A DNA stretch of 64,000 bases from positions 62,001 through 126,000 of the forward strand of contig JBKBII010000006.1 of the NCBI GenBank assembly GCA_046299415.1, written 5' to 3'. Of the stretch, positions 14,940 through 23,172 are shown piece by piece. Both the position numbers and the translations under genes were made by a program. Positions within the stretch are counted from its first letter, which is position 1. Every line of letters starts with the position of its first letter. Origin of the DNA: JBKBII01 sp046299415. GTDB taxonomy: Bacteria > Pseudomonadota > Gammaproteobacteria > Ectothiorhodospirales > Ectothiorhodospiraceae. The notes under the pieces were generated by a model, which saw nothing but the letters and a program-made list of their open reading frames with translations, had not been told where the DNA came from and made no database searches.

Positions 14940-17426
14940 TCAGGCGCGCGCGATGCGGACCTTGGTGGTGTAGTAGCTGCACAGGCCGGAGATGCGGTCG
15001 GACTGGTTTACGGTGACCTCACCGGAATGTCCGGAACGCTTGGCCACGGCCTTTGCCCAGCGACCCTGGGCCCAGTGCCCGTGCTCCATGGGCAACACCA
15101 GGGTGTCCGGTCGGGTGCCTTCGAAGAAGCGGCAGTAGGCGGTAATCTCGCCCACCTCCGAGGAGATGCGCACCCGGTCGCCATTGCGGATGCCGCGGGC
15201 GCGTGCCGTCTCCGGATGGATCTCCACGAAGGCAGTCTTCTTGCCGCCGTGCACCGGCTGGATGTGGGCAATCGCCTGGGGCAGGTTGCCGCCACGGCCC
15301 TCGGCGTGCATGGCCACCTTGGGGGTGGACAGGTAGAGGTCGCCGCCGCCCGGGTGTTTGGGTTCGACCCACTGCACCAGTCCGGCGCGGTCGCGCTCGA
15401 TACCGAACTCCCGGTTGATGTAATCGGCGTGGGCCTGCAGTGCCGAAGAATGCAGTTCGAACTTTCCGGAGGCGGTTTTGAGGCATTCCGCCTTAACCTC
15501 TTCCGGGCTCATGCGCACGTTGTAGCCCCTGCCGTCCCATCTGTAGAACTCGCCCCGATGCTGGCGGTACACGTAGGGTTTGCGATACCAGACGCCCTCG
15601 CGCTTCCAGGATTCAAAATCGTTCACGCCGTTGTCGCCGGGGTTGTCGCGGAAGCCCTCGGCCAGGTGACGCAGCACGTTCTCGGTGTTGTCCAGGCGCT
15701 TGTAGTACTCGCCCACGGGGCCCTTGATGCGCTTCCCGATCTCGATGAGCGTGTCGCCGAATACCTTGGTGTCGTAGAGCGGCGGGATGGACGGAGTGCG
15801 CAGCCCCGCCATGGGCCAGCCTTCGAAGGGGTAGGTGGGCGTGTCCTGCAGACGCTCCAGGTAGGTGTGATCCGGCAGGATGATGTCCGCGTACATGGCA
15901 GTCTCGCCGGGGAAGGGCGAGGTGTCGATGATGAAGACATCCTTGAGCGCCTCTTCCCACTGCTGACCGTTGGGCGAGGTCCAGATGGGGTTGGTGAGGT
16001 AGAACATCATAGTGTCGAGCTTGTAGGGATCGCCCTTGAGATGATTCGGGCCAATCTCCTGCATCATGTTGCGCGCCAGAGGCCAGCGCTCCGTGCCTTT
16101 CATGTCGACGCGCGGGAACCTGCCGGCCACGGACCTGGCGTAGTCGTCCACGTAGTCGTCGGCGTTCACGGGCATGGAGCCGTAGCTGGGGCCCATCTGG
16201 TAGAACAGCCCGCCCTTGGCGAACAACGAGCCGGACAGGGCATTGAGGGTGTGGATGGCCATACCCGCGTAGGTGCCGTTGGAGTGGGCGGTGGGACCGC
16301 GCTCGAACAGGGCAATGGCCGGTTCTGTGGTGCCGAACTCACGGGCCACGTCGCGGATGTACTTGGCGGGGATGCTGGTGATCTCTTCGGCCCATTCGGG
16401 AGTGCGGTCCTTGACCTCGTTGTTCCACCAGTCCTCGATGCCGGCGACCCATTTCTCTTCGAACTGGCCCGTGGGCACGTTCTGACCGCTGCGGAAACGG
16501 TTCTCCCCGTCGCCAAAGTCACCCACGAACTCCTTGTTCCAGAGCCCCTCGGTGAGCACCACGTGGGCGATGGCCAGGGCCAGGGCGCCGTCGGTGCCGG
16601 GCTTGATGAGCAGCTGCCGGTCAGCCGCCGCCGAGGTGGCGTTGGCGTGCACGTCGACGACCGTGACCCGGGTCTTGGGGCTCTTGGTGCGGATGTGTCC
16701 CCAGACCTGCATCAGGTAGTTGTAGGGGCGGAAGGCCTCCAGGAAACCGGCGCCGAAGATCAGCAGGTAGTTGCTGTTCTTGTAATCGTAGGCGTTGTAA
16801 CCGGCGTTGCCGTCGGTCAGGCCCTTGGCGACGATGGAGCCGTCGGAGCACATGGAGGAGTGGCCGATACCCACGTTGGGTGAACCGTACAGGCGTGCGA
16901 AGGTACCCAGCAGGCCGGCGCAGGAGGCACCCCAGCCGCGGCCGTAGAGCAGGGCGAAGCGGTGGGATTCACCCTTGTCGCGCAGGTTGTTCAGGCGCGC
17001 GGCCACGGTGTCCAGGGCCTCGTCCCAGGAGATGGGCACGAAACCCGGATCCTCATCCCGGCCCTTGCGCGGGTTGGTGCGCTTCATGGGGCCCTTGAAG
17101 CGGTCTGGATCGTAGAGGATGTAGGTGCCAAGGTGTCCCTTGGGGCAGAGCTTGCCGTTTGCGATGGGGTTGTTCTTGGCGCCGTAGATGGCGTGCACCC
17201 GGCCATTGGTGGTGTACACATCGATGCCGCAGCGCGCCGGGCACTGGTGGCAGATGCTCTTGTTGACCACGGTGTTGCCGTCGGCGCTGCGTGCCTGGGC
17301 GGCGGCGTGTTGAGGGCTCAGGGTGCTCAGTCCTCCCAATCCGGTGGCCGCCACGCCGGCCGCACCGGCCGCGCCACTGGTCTTGAGGAAGCGGCGCCTG
17401 GACATCAGTGTGTCGAGAATGCTCAT
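14940..17426 (-). CDS. arxA: Molybdopterin oxidoreductase, ArxA-type arsenite oxidase
   Basis: An 828-residue DMSO-reductase-family catalytic subunit. It begins with a Tat signal (SRRRFLKTSG, then an Ala/Gly-rich hydrophobic region), so it works in the periplasm. Residues about 57-95 bind a [4Fe-4S] cluster (CHQCPARCGID, then KLCPKGH). The Mo-ligand region reads GHSSMCSDG, giving a Cys ligand as in the ArrA/ArxA/PsrA group. The motif GRGWG (in LLYGRGWGASCAG) is the signature used to separate ArxA from ArrA. ArxA oxidises arsenite to arsenate anaerobically. The C-terminal molybdopterin-binding domain is complete (VLPMEHGHWAQGRW). Polysulfide, tetrathionate or other chalcogen substrates remain possible. 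The start overlaps the arxB2 stop by four bases. Confidence 0.85.
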   Translation of the reverse strand: MSILDTLMSRRRFLKTSGAAGAAGVAATGLGGLSTLSPQHAAAQARSADGNTVVNKSICHQCPARCGIDVYTTNGRVHAIYGAKNNPIANGKLCPKGHLGTYILYDPDRFKGPMKRTNPRKGRDEDPGFVPISWDEALDTVAARLNNLRDKGESHRFALLYGRGWGASCAGLLGTFARLYGSPNVGIGHSSMCSDGSIVAKGLTDGNAGYNAYDYKNSNYLLIFGAGFLEAFRPYNYLMQVWGHIRTKSPKTRVTVVDVHANATSAAADRQLLIKPGTDGALALAIAHVVLTEGLWNKEFVGDFGDGENRFRSGQNVPTGQFEEKWVAGIEDWWNNEVKDRTPEWAEEITSIPAKYIRDVAREFGTTEPAIALFERGPTAHSNGTYAGMAIHTLNALSGSLFAKGGLFYQMGPSYGSMPVNADDYVDDYARSVAGRFPRVDMKGTERWPLARNMMQEIGPNHLKGDPYKLDTMMFYLTNPIWTSPNGQQWEEALKDVFIIDTSPFPGETAMYADIILPDHTYLERLQDTPTYPFEGWPMAGLRTPSIPPLYDTKVFGDTLIEIGKRIKGPVGEYYKRLDNTENVLRHLAEGFRDNPGDNGVNDFESWKREGVWYRKPYVYRQHRGEFYRWDGRGYNVRMSPEEVKAECLKTASGKFELHSSALQAHADYINREFGIERDRAGLVQWVEPKHPGGGDLYLSTPKVAMHAEGRGGNLPQAIAHIQPVHGGKKTAFVEIHPETARARGIRNGDRVRISSEVGEITAYCRFFEGTRPDTLVLPMEHGHWAQGRWAKAVAKRSGHSGEVTVNQSDRISGLCSYYTTKVRIARA

Positions 17427-18703
17427 GGTCTTGTGTCTCCTTGGTGGTGCTGCTCTGGCCGGGGTGACGGGCCCCCCGGGTGTTTCGGTTGCAGGGGTGC
17501 GGGTCTGTGTCCCGCCGATCTGAACAGGGTGTCAAAGCCCGTGCGTGCGAAATTGTGGGACTTGTCGCAGGCCGGGCAGACGGGAAGGGCCGCGTCGTCG
17601 TGATTGGTTGCGAAATCGGCATAGTCCACGCCGCATTCCACGCATTCGCGGGCCTCGTGGCGTGTCAGGGACTGTTTGTGCAGGGGCAGCGTCACCGGTG
17701 CCTGACGAAACTCGATGTGCATTGCCTGGCCTGGGCAGGCGGCCTCGCAGGCGCCGCAGCCGATGCACAGTGTCGCGTCGAAGTCGATACCCACGGTGCC
17801 TTGAGCGCTGTGGATGCTCAGGGCGGCGGTGGGGCACAGCGAAGCGCACAGGGTGTGATGCCGGCAGTCGTCGCTGATGTGTAGCTGAGTGAACAGTTCA
17901 CCGGGCAGCCGGCCATCACCGGAGCGGGAGATGGCGGCCAGTTCCGAGAGGGTGACGATGCGCTCGCGGGGATGAATGCGGCCCAGGCCGTCCGGTATGT
18001 GATCCACACCGACCTGAGTTGGCTCTTCGTTCTGACCATGAATGGCCATCTCCACATGCCCCGCCAGGGCCTTGAGAAAACCACGCCGACTGACGCTGCG
18101 TTGGGTATCCGAATCCGGGATTGCGTCGAGCATCCCGGCCGTGTTCTCCCGCCGCACAAAAGCTATGGGCTTGATGGCACCGTGAGCGAGGCTGGCGAGC
18201 CAGTGATTGGCCTCGGCGACGGTCTGCGAGGCTGGATGGGTATCTGTGCCTCCTGCGACGCAAGTACCGCAGGCGCCGCGGTCCAGGGCCATGACCCCAT
18301 GGGGTGCGGCATGTCGCGCCAGGGCCAGCCACTGGCTGGTGCGCAGGGCGCCCAGGCAGGGGACTCGTACCGCGCCCGGCGGGGAATCCTTTGGCGCTAC
18401 ACGCCAGCAGTCCACCTGAACGGCCTCTCCGACAGCACTGTCGGGTTCACTTATCTCCAGAGCGGGCAGGGACAGGGCGCCGGAGGGGCAGGCGACAACA
18501 CAGCGGCCGCAGCCCACGCAGGTATCTGCAACCCGGGGGCCATTGCCATCCAGGCTCAGGGCTGAGACGGGGCAGGCTTCGCTACAGGCGGCGCATTCCA
18601 GATGAGGGAATCGGTGTGGGATACAGGCGTGCCGGTCCGCCCACAGGGGTCTGCGCGGATTCAGACGCGTCAGGGCACTCACCGTATGTGCGGTGATGGG
18701 CAT
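17423..18703 (-). CDS. Multi-cluster 4Fe-4S protein (ArxB2)
   Basis: A 426-residue iron-sulfur protein with four ferredoxin-type Cys groups: CAACSEACP (about residue 37), CVGCGRCVVACP (about 62), a central pair around CRHHTLCASLCP and CIGCGACEAACP, and a C-terminal zinc- or cluster-like set CVECG/CPAC. Residues about 205-216 contain SRRGFLKALAG, a twin-arginine-like motif in mid-protein rather than at the N-terminus. It is the first gene of the operon, 70-85 bp downstream of a sigma54-type promoter, and its end overlaps arxA by four bases. A second ferredoxin gene ahead of arxA is characteristic of arx clusters. Its exact role is unknown; electron transfer or maturation is likely. Confidence 0.83.
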   Translation of the reverse strand: MPITAHTVSALTRLNPRRPLWADRHACIPHRFPHLECAACSEACPVSALSLDGNGPRVADTCVGCGRCVVACPSGALSLPALEISEPDSAVGEAVQVDCWRVAPKDSPPGAVRVPCLGALRTSQWLALARHAAPHGVMALDRGACGTCVAGGTDTHPASQTVAEANHWLASLAHGAIKPIAFVRRENTAGMLDAIPDSDTQRSVSRRGFLKALAGHVEMAIHGQNEEPTQVGVDHIPDGLGRIHPRERIVTLSELAAISRSGDGRLPGELFTQLHISDDCRHHTLCASLCPTAALSIHSAQGTVGIDFDATLCIGCGACEAACPGQAMHIEFRQAPVTLPLHKQSLTRHEARECVECGVDYADFATNHDDAALPVCPACDKSHNFARTGFDTLFRSAGHRPAPLQPKHPGGPSPRPEQHHQGDTRP

Positions 18704-18772
18704 GGGCTGTGTTCCCTCCTCCTGTGGCCGTCGCGGCTCTTGGTCCGTGGCTGATGTTGTCCAAGGGACTAA

Positions 18773-18787
18773 GCATCAGGCGTGCCA
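18773..18787 (-). promoter_or_regulatory. Sigma54 (-24/-12) promoter of the arx operon
   Basis: Read on the minus strand the site is TGGCACGCCTGATGC. It has the invariant GG and GC spaced exactly as in the sigma54 consensus TGGCACG-N4-TTGC, with one mismatch in the -12 half. It lies about 70 bp upstream of the arxB2 start codon. The adjacent regulator ArxR is a sigma54 activator, which strongly supports the assignment. Confidence 0.8.
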
Positions 18788-18841
18788 GAATGTTAAAGCG
18801 GCGTCATATCGGGCTCGGCGTCCTCGAGTCGCAGAGCGTGT

Positions 18842-18900
18842 GTTACCGATGGGTATCAGCGAGCAGGCTATGAAGGCGCGTGTTGTTACCGATGGGTAAC
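18842..18900. promoter_or_regulatory. Two phased palindromes, probable ArxR enhancer sites
   Basis: GTTACCGATGGGTATC (18842-18857) and GTTACCGATGGGTAAC (18885-18900) are two copies of a 16-bp palindrome whose starts are 43 bp apart, about four helical turns. They lie roughly 55-115 bp upstream of the -24 element of the arx promoter, the normal place for enhancer sites. The second copy is a perfect inverted repeat (GTTACC/GGTAAC). The divergent arxX gene starts about 100 bp to the right, so autoregulation is possible. Confidence 0.75.
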
Positions 18901-18997
18901 ATTTGAGGGTGGAAATCTTGCGCCATGCTTTCGTTTGCCCGGCAACCCTCACTACACTTGTCCGTATGAGGTCGTGCACAGCCACCAGGTCTCAGCC

Positions 18998-19852
18998 ATG
19001 AACCGTCGCAGATTCCTGAGTCGCGCAGCCCTGTTGCCCTGGATCCTCCCCGCTGCCCGGGGACAGGCCGGGACGCACGGGCCGGTGCGCATTGGCTTGA
19101 CCCCGGTCTTCCTGGATGACCAGGCGGCCTTCGTGGATCGTTGGCGTGGCTACCTGGAGCGGCGCCTGGGACGTCTGGTGGTGTTCGTGCAGCGGGCCAG
19201 CTACCGGGAGGTCAGCGAACAATTGCTCAACGGCGGCGTGGATTTCGCCTGGATGTGTGGCTATCCGTATCTGCGCAATAGAACTCAGCTGCGACTGCTC
19301 GCGGTGCCCCTGTTTCAGGGGCGCCCCCTGTACCAGTCCTACCTGATCGTGCCCGCGACCGACACCTCGACCCGTAACCTGGTGGATCTGCGCGCTCGTG
19401 TTTTCGCCTATGCGGACCCCAACTCAAACTCCGGCTGGCTGGTGACCCAGGCGGAATTGCGCAGCATGGGAGAAGATCCGGGCCTGTTCTTCCGCCGCAG
19501 CTTCTTCACCTGGGCGCACCGCAAGGTGGTGGAGGCAGTGGGGGTGGGGCTGGCCCACGGCGGTGCGGTGGATGGCTACATCTGGGAGGCCCTGCATCGT
19601 CTGCACCCGGAACTCACCGAACGTACGCGCATCGTGCAGCGCTCCCAGACCTTCGGTTTTCCGCCCTGGGTGACACGTCAGGGTGTGGACGATGAAATCT
19701 TTAGCGACGTGCAGCAGGTATTGCTCGGCATGAACCAGGATGCCGAGGGCCTGGCCTTACTCAAGGAACTGTTCCTGGACGGCTTTTCGGTACAGGAGGA
19801 GGGGCTTTACGACGGTATTGAGACCCTGATGCAACGGGCGGGTTTGACCTGA
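18998..19852 (+). CDS. arxX: Periplasmic PhnD-like binding protein (ArxX)
   Basis: A 284-residue protein starting at ATG 18998, chosen because it opens with a signal peptide (MNRRRFLSRAALLPWILPAA). The frame extends upstream to 18935 without a signal. The mature part is a phosphate/phosphonate-type substrate-binding fold: VRIGLTPVFLDDQ at the start, FAWMCGYPYLRN, LYQSYLIVP, ADPNSNSGWLV and a late ALLKELFLDGF segment. Similar proteins flank arxS-arxR and the related ArrXSR and AioXSR systems, where the X protein binds arsenite or oxyanion outside and signals to the kinase. The gene ends one base before arxS and is divergent from the arx operon. Confidence 0.83.
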   Translation: MNRRRFLSRAALLPWILPAARGQAGTHGPVRIGLTPVFLDDQAAFVDRWRGYLERRLGRLVVFVQRASYREVSEQLLNGGVDFAWMCGYPYLRNRTQLRLLAVPLFQGRPLYQSYLIVPATDTSTRNLVDLRARVFAYADPNSNSGWLVTQAELRSMGEDPGLFFRRSFFTWAHRKVVEAVGVGLAHGGAVDGYIWEALHRLHPELTERTRIVQRSQTFGFPPWVTRQGVDDEIFSDVQQVLLGMNQDAEGLALLKELFLDGFSVQEEGLYDGIETLMQRAGLT

Positions 19853-19853
19853 C

Positions 19854-21302
19854 ATGCGTCTGCGCGACCTGAGCTACCGGATCAAGACGCCCCTGAGCGT
19901 GATCCTGGTGATCCTGCTCACGGCGGTGATCGTCTCCAGTACCCTGCTGGTGCGCGCTTACCAGGACAGCCGTCAGGATCTGATCGAGAACTCTCTGAAT
20001 CTGGGTAAGGTGCTGGCGCGCACTCTGCGTCCGGCCATGACGCGGGACGAGGTGTGGCAGGCCTACGAGATCATAATGACGCCCCTGGAGCAGGGCGGCG
20101 ATGATCCGCAGCGCCAGATCCTGGTGCTGGACCGGGCCGGCGATGTGTACGTCTCTTCCCGTCCCGACGCCATGCCCATGCTGACCCCCGCCCGGGAGTT
20201 GGGACCGGTGTTTGCGCAGTTGATGGAACACATCGAACAACGCCAGGGGCAGGAGGCCTTCGTGGTCACCGATGTGGATCCGCAACGGTACCTGCTGGTG
20301 GTGCCGATCCTGTCCGAGGACAGTACGAACCAAGGTACTCTGATTCTCAGCTACGCCCGTTCCCTGCTGTTGCCCCGTTTCTACGACACCGTGGAACAGG
20401 TGATCCTGGCCACCCTGTTCGTGCTGGCCGTGCTGTTGCCCCTGGGCTGGTACTGGGGCAAGCGGCTGACCGAACCCCTGGGTCACCTGGCTGGCTGCCT
20501 GGAGAAGGTGGGCAGTGAACCGCCCACCCGGATTCAATGCGAGCTCTACGAGGGCGGCGATGAGATCGGTGTCTTGTCCAGCCGCTTTCGGCGAATGTTG
20601 GAGGAGCTGCGCCAGAAGGAAGAGCTGGAGCGCGGCGTCATGGCCTCGGAGCGACTGGCCGCTGTGGGACGTCTGACCGCCGGCATTGCCCATGAGATCA
20701 ACAACCCCCTGGGCGGCATGCTCAACGCGCTGAGTACCTACCGGCGCCACGGCACACCCGATGCCATCACTGCTCGCACCCTGTCCCTACTGGAGCGCGG
20801 CCTGTTGCAGATCAAGGAAACGGTGGGCGCCCTGCTGGTGGAGGCGCGTCTGGAAAGTCATGCCTTGACGCCCCAGGACATCCAGGACATCCACACCCTC
20901 ATCCTGCCCGACGTGCAAGCCAGATCCCTGGAACTGGTCTGGGCGGTCAGGCTGATCGACCCCGTTGCCCTGCCGTCTACCCAGGTGCGTCAGATCATGC
21001 TTAACCTGCTGCTAAATGCTGTGCAGGCCAGTCATCCCGGTGGACGTGTGAGCTGTGATCTTGGCGTGACCCGACAGGGTCTGTGTATGGAGGTCATCAA
21101 TCACGGTGACCCGATCCCCGCAGAGCGGATGGCGCACCTGTTTGAGCCCTTCTCCGGTTCGTCCGCACGTGGGCATGGTCTGGGGCTTTGGGTCACCTAC
21201 CAGCTGGTGCAGCAGATGGACGGGCGCATCGAGGTGGAAAGCGGCGAGGGCCGAACCCTGTTCCGGGTGGTCCTGCCCCTGCGCGACCGGGAGGCGGCAT
21301 GA
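19854..21302 (+). CDS. arxS: Sensor histidine kinase (ArxS)
   Basis: A 482-residue membrane kinase. A first transmembrane segment (residues about 13-36) and a second (about 180-203) bracket a periplasmic sensor domain of about 145 residues. A HAMP-like region follows, then the dimerisation/phosphoacceptor helix with AGIAHEINNPLGG (His near residue 278). The ATP-binding domain has MLNLLLNAVQAS (N box) and GHGLGLWVTYQLV (G box). It would detect the liganded ArxX protein and phosphorylate ArxR. The gene is tightly packed: one base after arxX and overlapping arxR by four bases (ATGA). Confidence 0.9.
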   Translation: MRLRDLSYRIKTPLSVILVILLTAVIVSSTLLVRAYQDSRQDLIENSLNLGKVLARTLRPAMTRDEVWQAYEIIMTPLEQGGDDPQRQILVLDRAGDVYVSSRPDAMPMLTPARELGPVFAQLMEHIEQRQGQEAFVVTDVDPQRYLLVVPILSEDSTNQGTLILSYARSLLLPRFYDTVEQVILATLFVLAVLLPLGWYWGKRLTEPLGHLAGCLEKVGSEPPTRIQCELYEGGDEIGVLSSRFRRMLEELRQKEELERGVMASERLAAVGRLTAGIAHEINNPLGGMLNALSTYRRHGTPDAITARTLSLLERGLLQIKETVGALLVEARLESHALTPQDIQDIHTLILPDVQARSLELVWAVRLIDPVALPSTQVRQIMLNLLLNAVQASHPGGRVSCDLGVTRQGLCMEVINHGDPIPAERMAHLFEPFSGSSARGHGLGLWVTYQLVQQMDGRIEVESGEGRTLFRVVLPLRDREAA

Positions 21303-22645
21303 GTCCCAAGCCGCGCTTGTGTCTGGTGGAGGACGATCCCATCATGGGCGAGTCCCTGGTCGATCGCTTGGGTCTGGAAGGCTTCGAGGTCACCTGGTGT
21401 CGTAATGTCTTTGAGGCGCGTACCCGGCTGGCCAAAGAAGAACACGACGTGGTAATCAGCGACATCCGCCTTCCCGACGGGGAGGGGGATGTGCTGTTCG
21501 ACGAATTCATGGCGGCGGGCAGGGTGCACTGCCCGTGGCTGTTCATCACTGGCTACGGGGCCGTTGACCGGGCTGTGGCCCTGCTCAAGCGTGGTGCCAC
21601 CGATTACATCACCAAGCCCTTCGACCTGGACCAGCTGGTGGATAGGCTCTGGGAACTGGTGTCGCGCAATGGTGACGGGGAGGGGGTGCGCGCCGGTTCC
21701 CTGGGGGTCTCGCCCGCCATGCGGCGCATCGAGGCCCTGCTGCCACGACTGGCTGCCCAGGCGGGCACGGTGCTGATCACCGGCGAGTCCGGCGCGGGCA
21801 AGGAGGCCGTGGCCCGGGCGCTGCACCGGACGGATCCCGCCAATGCCGACAAGCCCTTCGTGGCAGTGAACTGCGGCGGACTCACGGAGACCCTGCTGGA
21901 GGCGGAACTGTTTGGGCACGAGAAGGGTGCCTTCACCGGTGCGGTGCGCTCCCGGGCGGGTGTGTTCGAGCAGGCCCATGGCGGCACCCTATTCTTGGAC
22001 GAGGTGGGGGACATGCCCATGGTGATGCAGGTAAAGCTGCTGCGCGCTATCCAGGAACGCACGATCGTGCGCGTGGGCGGTGAGCGGCCCATTCCCGTGC
22101 AGTTGCGGCTGATCTGTGCCACCCACCGGGACCTGCTGGAGATGGTCAAGGAAGGCAGCTTCCGCGAGGATCTCTACTACCGCATCCACGTGATCCACCT
22201 GCGTGTCCCGCCACTGCGGGAGCGGCGCGAGGATATTCCCTGGCTGGTGCGTCAGTTCCTCGACGACCATGCACGGCTACAGGGAGAGCCCCGCAAACAG
22301 TTGTCCGCAAGCGCTGAACAGGCCCTGCTGCGTCATCCCTGGCCCGGCAACATCCGCGAACTCAAGCATGCCATCGAGCGCGCCTGCATCCTGAGTCCAG
22401 GTCCGATCCTGCAGGCCGAGGCCCTGTTTGATGAGCCCGGGGAACACTCCGAGACCGCTGGTGAGGAGTCCGCCCGGCTCACCCAGTACCTGCGCACCTG
22501 TGAGGAGAGCTACATCCGCCGCGCCCTGGACCTGCACGAGGGCCACATCGGCCACACCGCCGCCAATCTCGGTATCAGTCGCAAAAACCTCTGGGAGCGC
22601 ATGAAACGTCTGGGAATGTCCGTGAAAGAGACCGGGGATCTCTAA
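21299..22645 (+). CDS. arxR: Sigma54-dependent response regulator (ArxR)
   Basis: A 448-residue NtrC-type activator starting at ATG 21299, inside the arxS stop (ATGA); the frame is open upstream but the overlap start is natural. The receiver domain (1-125) has LVEDDPIMGE and the phosphoacceptor Asp in VVISDIRLPDGEG. The AAA+ domain has Walker A GESGAGKE, the sigma54-contact loop GAFTGA, and GGTLFLDEVGDMP as Walker B. A Fis-type helix-turn-helix ends the protein (HTAANLGISRKNLWERMKRLG). It should act at the -24/-12 promoter found upstream of arxB2 by binding the palindromes at 18842-18900. Confidence 0.92.
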   Translation: MSPKPRLCLVEDDPIMGESLVDRLGLEGFEVTWCRNVFEARTRLAKEEHDVVISDIRLPDGEGDVLFDEFMAAGRVHCPWLFITGYGAVDRAVALLKRGATDYITKPFDLDQLVDRLWELVSRNGDGEGVRAGSLGVSPAMRRIEALLPRLAAQAGTVLITGESGAGKEAVARALHRTDPANADKPFVAVNCGGLTETLLEAELFGHEKGAFTGAVRSRAGVFEQAHGGTLFLDEVGDMPMVMQVKLLRAIQERTIVRVGGERPIPVQLRLICATHRDLLEMVKEGSFREDLYYRIHVIHLRVPPLRERREDIPWLVRQFLDDHARLQGEPRKQLSASAEQALLRHPWPGNIRELKHAIERACILSPGPILQAEALFDEPGEHSETAGEESARLTQYLRTCEESYIRRALDLHEGHIGHTAANLGISRKNLWERMKRLGMSVKETGDL

Positions 22646-22649
22646 GGAA

Positions 22650-22793
22650 GGCCTGTATAAGTCCATCCTGGACTTCTCAGGCCACGCACATCGAAAAGCG
22701 TGATTGTCGATGTTGAAAAAGCCTCGGGCGGCGCCATGCTGCGTTTTTTCGCCGCTTTTCGCTTTGCCTGGCACCCATCGAAGGGTTTTTCAA
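22650..22793. repeat. Hairpin and inverted-repeat element after arxR
   Basis: Directly after the arxR stop is a two-part hairpin: GGCCTG (22650-22655) pairs with CAGGCC (22678-22683), enclosing AAGTCCA/TGGACTT. A second inverted repeat, TTGAAAAAGCC (22713-22723) with GGGTTTTTCAA (22783-22793), bounds an 81-bp GC-rich centre resembling small non-coding mobile repeats. The first may terminate arxXSR; neither has a clean T-run. Confidence 0.55.
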
Positions 22794-22800
22794 GAGCCTG

Positions 22801-23031
22801 TTAGCGCCTGCCATATTGATGCGTCGCCAGTTCCTCGGGGGTGTTGAGGTTTGCGAAGGCCACCGGGTCATCGGAGAAGTCCACTTCCACGTGAGGGTGT
22901 TCCCGCATCCAGCGGCCCACCGCCAGCCGGCAGGCGGCGATGTCGGCATCCAGTTCCGGCAGGAGGGAGCGGTGTAGCAGGGCGAACAGCGGTTGCATAC
23001 GCTCGCCGTCATGGGGCAGGGCGATCAGGGC
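22801..23031 (-). pseudogene. mobA: C-terminal remnant of mobA (molybdenum cofactor guanylyltransferase)
   Basis: About 76 residues of MobA C-terminus: ALIALPHDGERMQPLFALLH, RSLLPELDAD, then VDFSDDPVAFANLNTPEEL, the family's conserved end. An in-frame stop lies immediately upstream (23032-23034) and the N-terminal GTP-binding half is absent, so the gene is broken. MobA adds GMP to molybdopterin to make the bis-MGD cofactor that ArxA needs. The remnant thus marks the right edge of the Arx island, and a functional mobA must exist elsewhere if ArxA is active. Confidence 0.85.
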
Positions 23032-23172
23032 CTACGGGGCGTTTGACAGGGCATCATCAGACGTTCCCTGGCATCAGAAATTTTTAAATCAAACTTGTGG
23101 CCGTTGTGAGTGTGTGATCCCGCGACAGTGTAGGTGTGATCGTAGAGACTCGTATCGATCAGCGGCTGTGGC

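Noticed and set aside
15027..16883. 618-residue open frame on the plus strand
   Set aside because: It is antisense to arxA, made open by GC-rich codon structure, and has no domain features.
22801..22998. Short intact gene at the mobA position
   Set aside because: The sequence is only the conserved C-terminal quarter of MobA with an in-frame stop immediately upstream.
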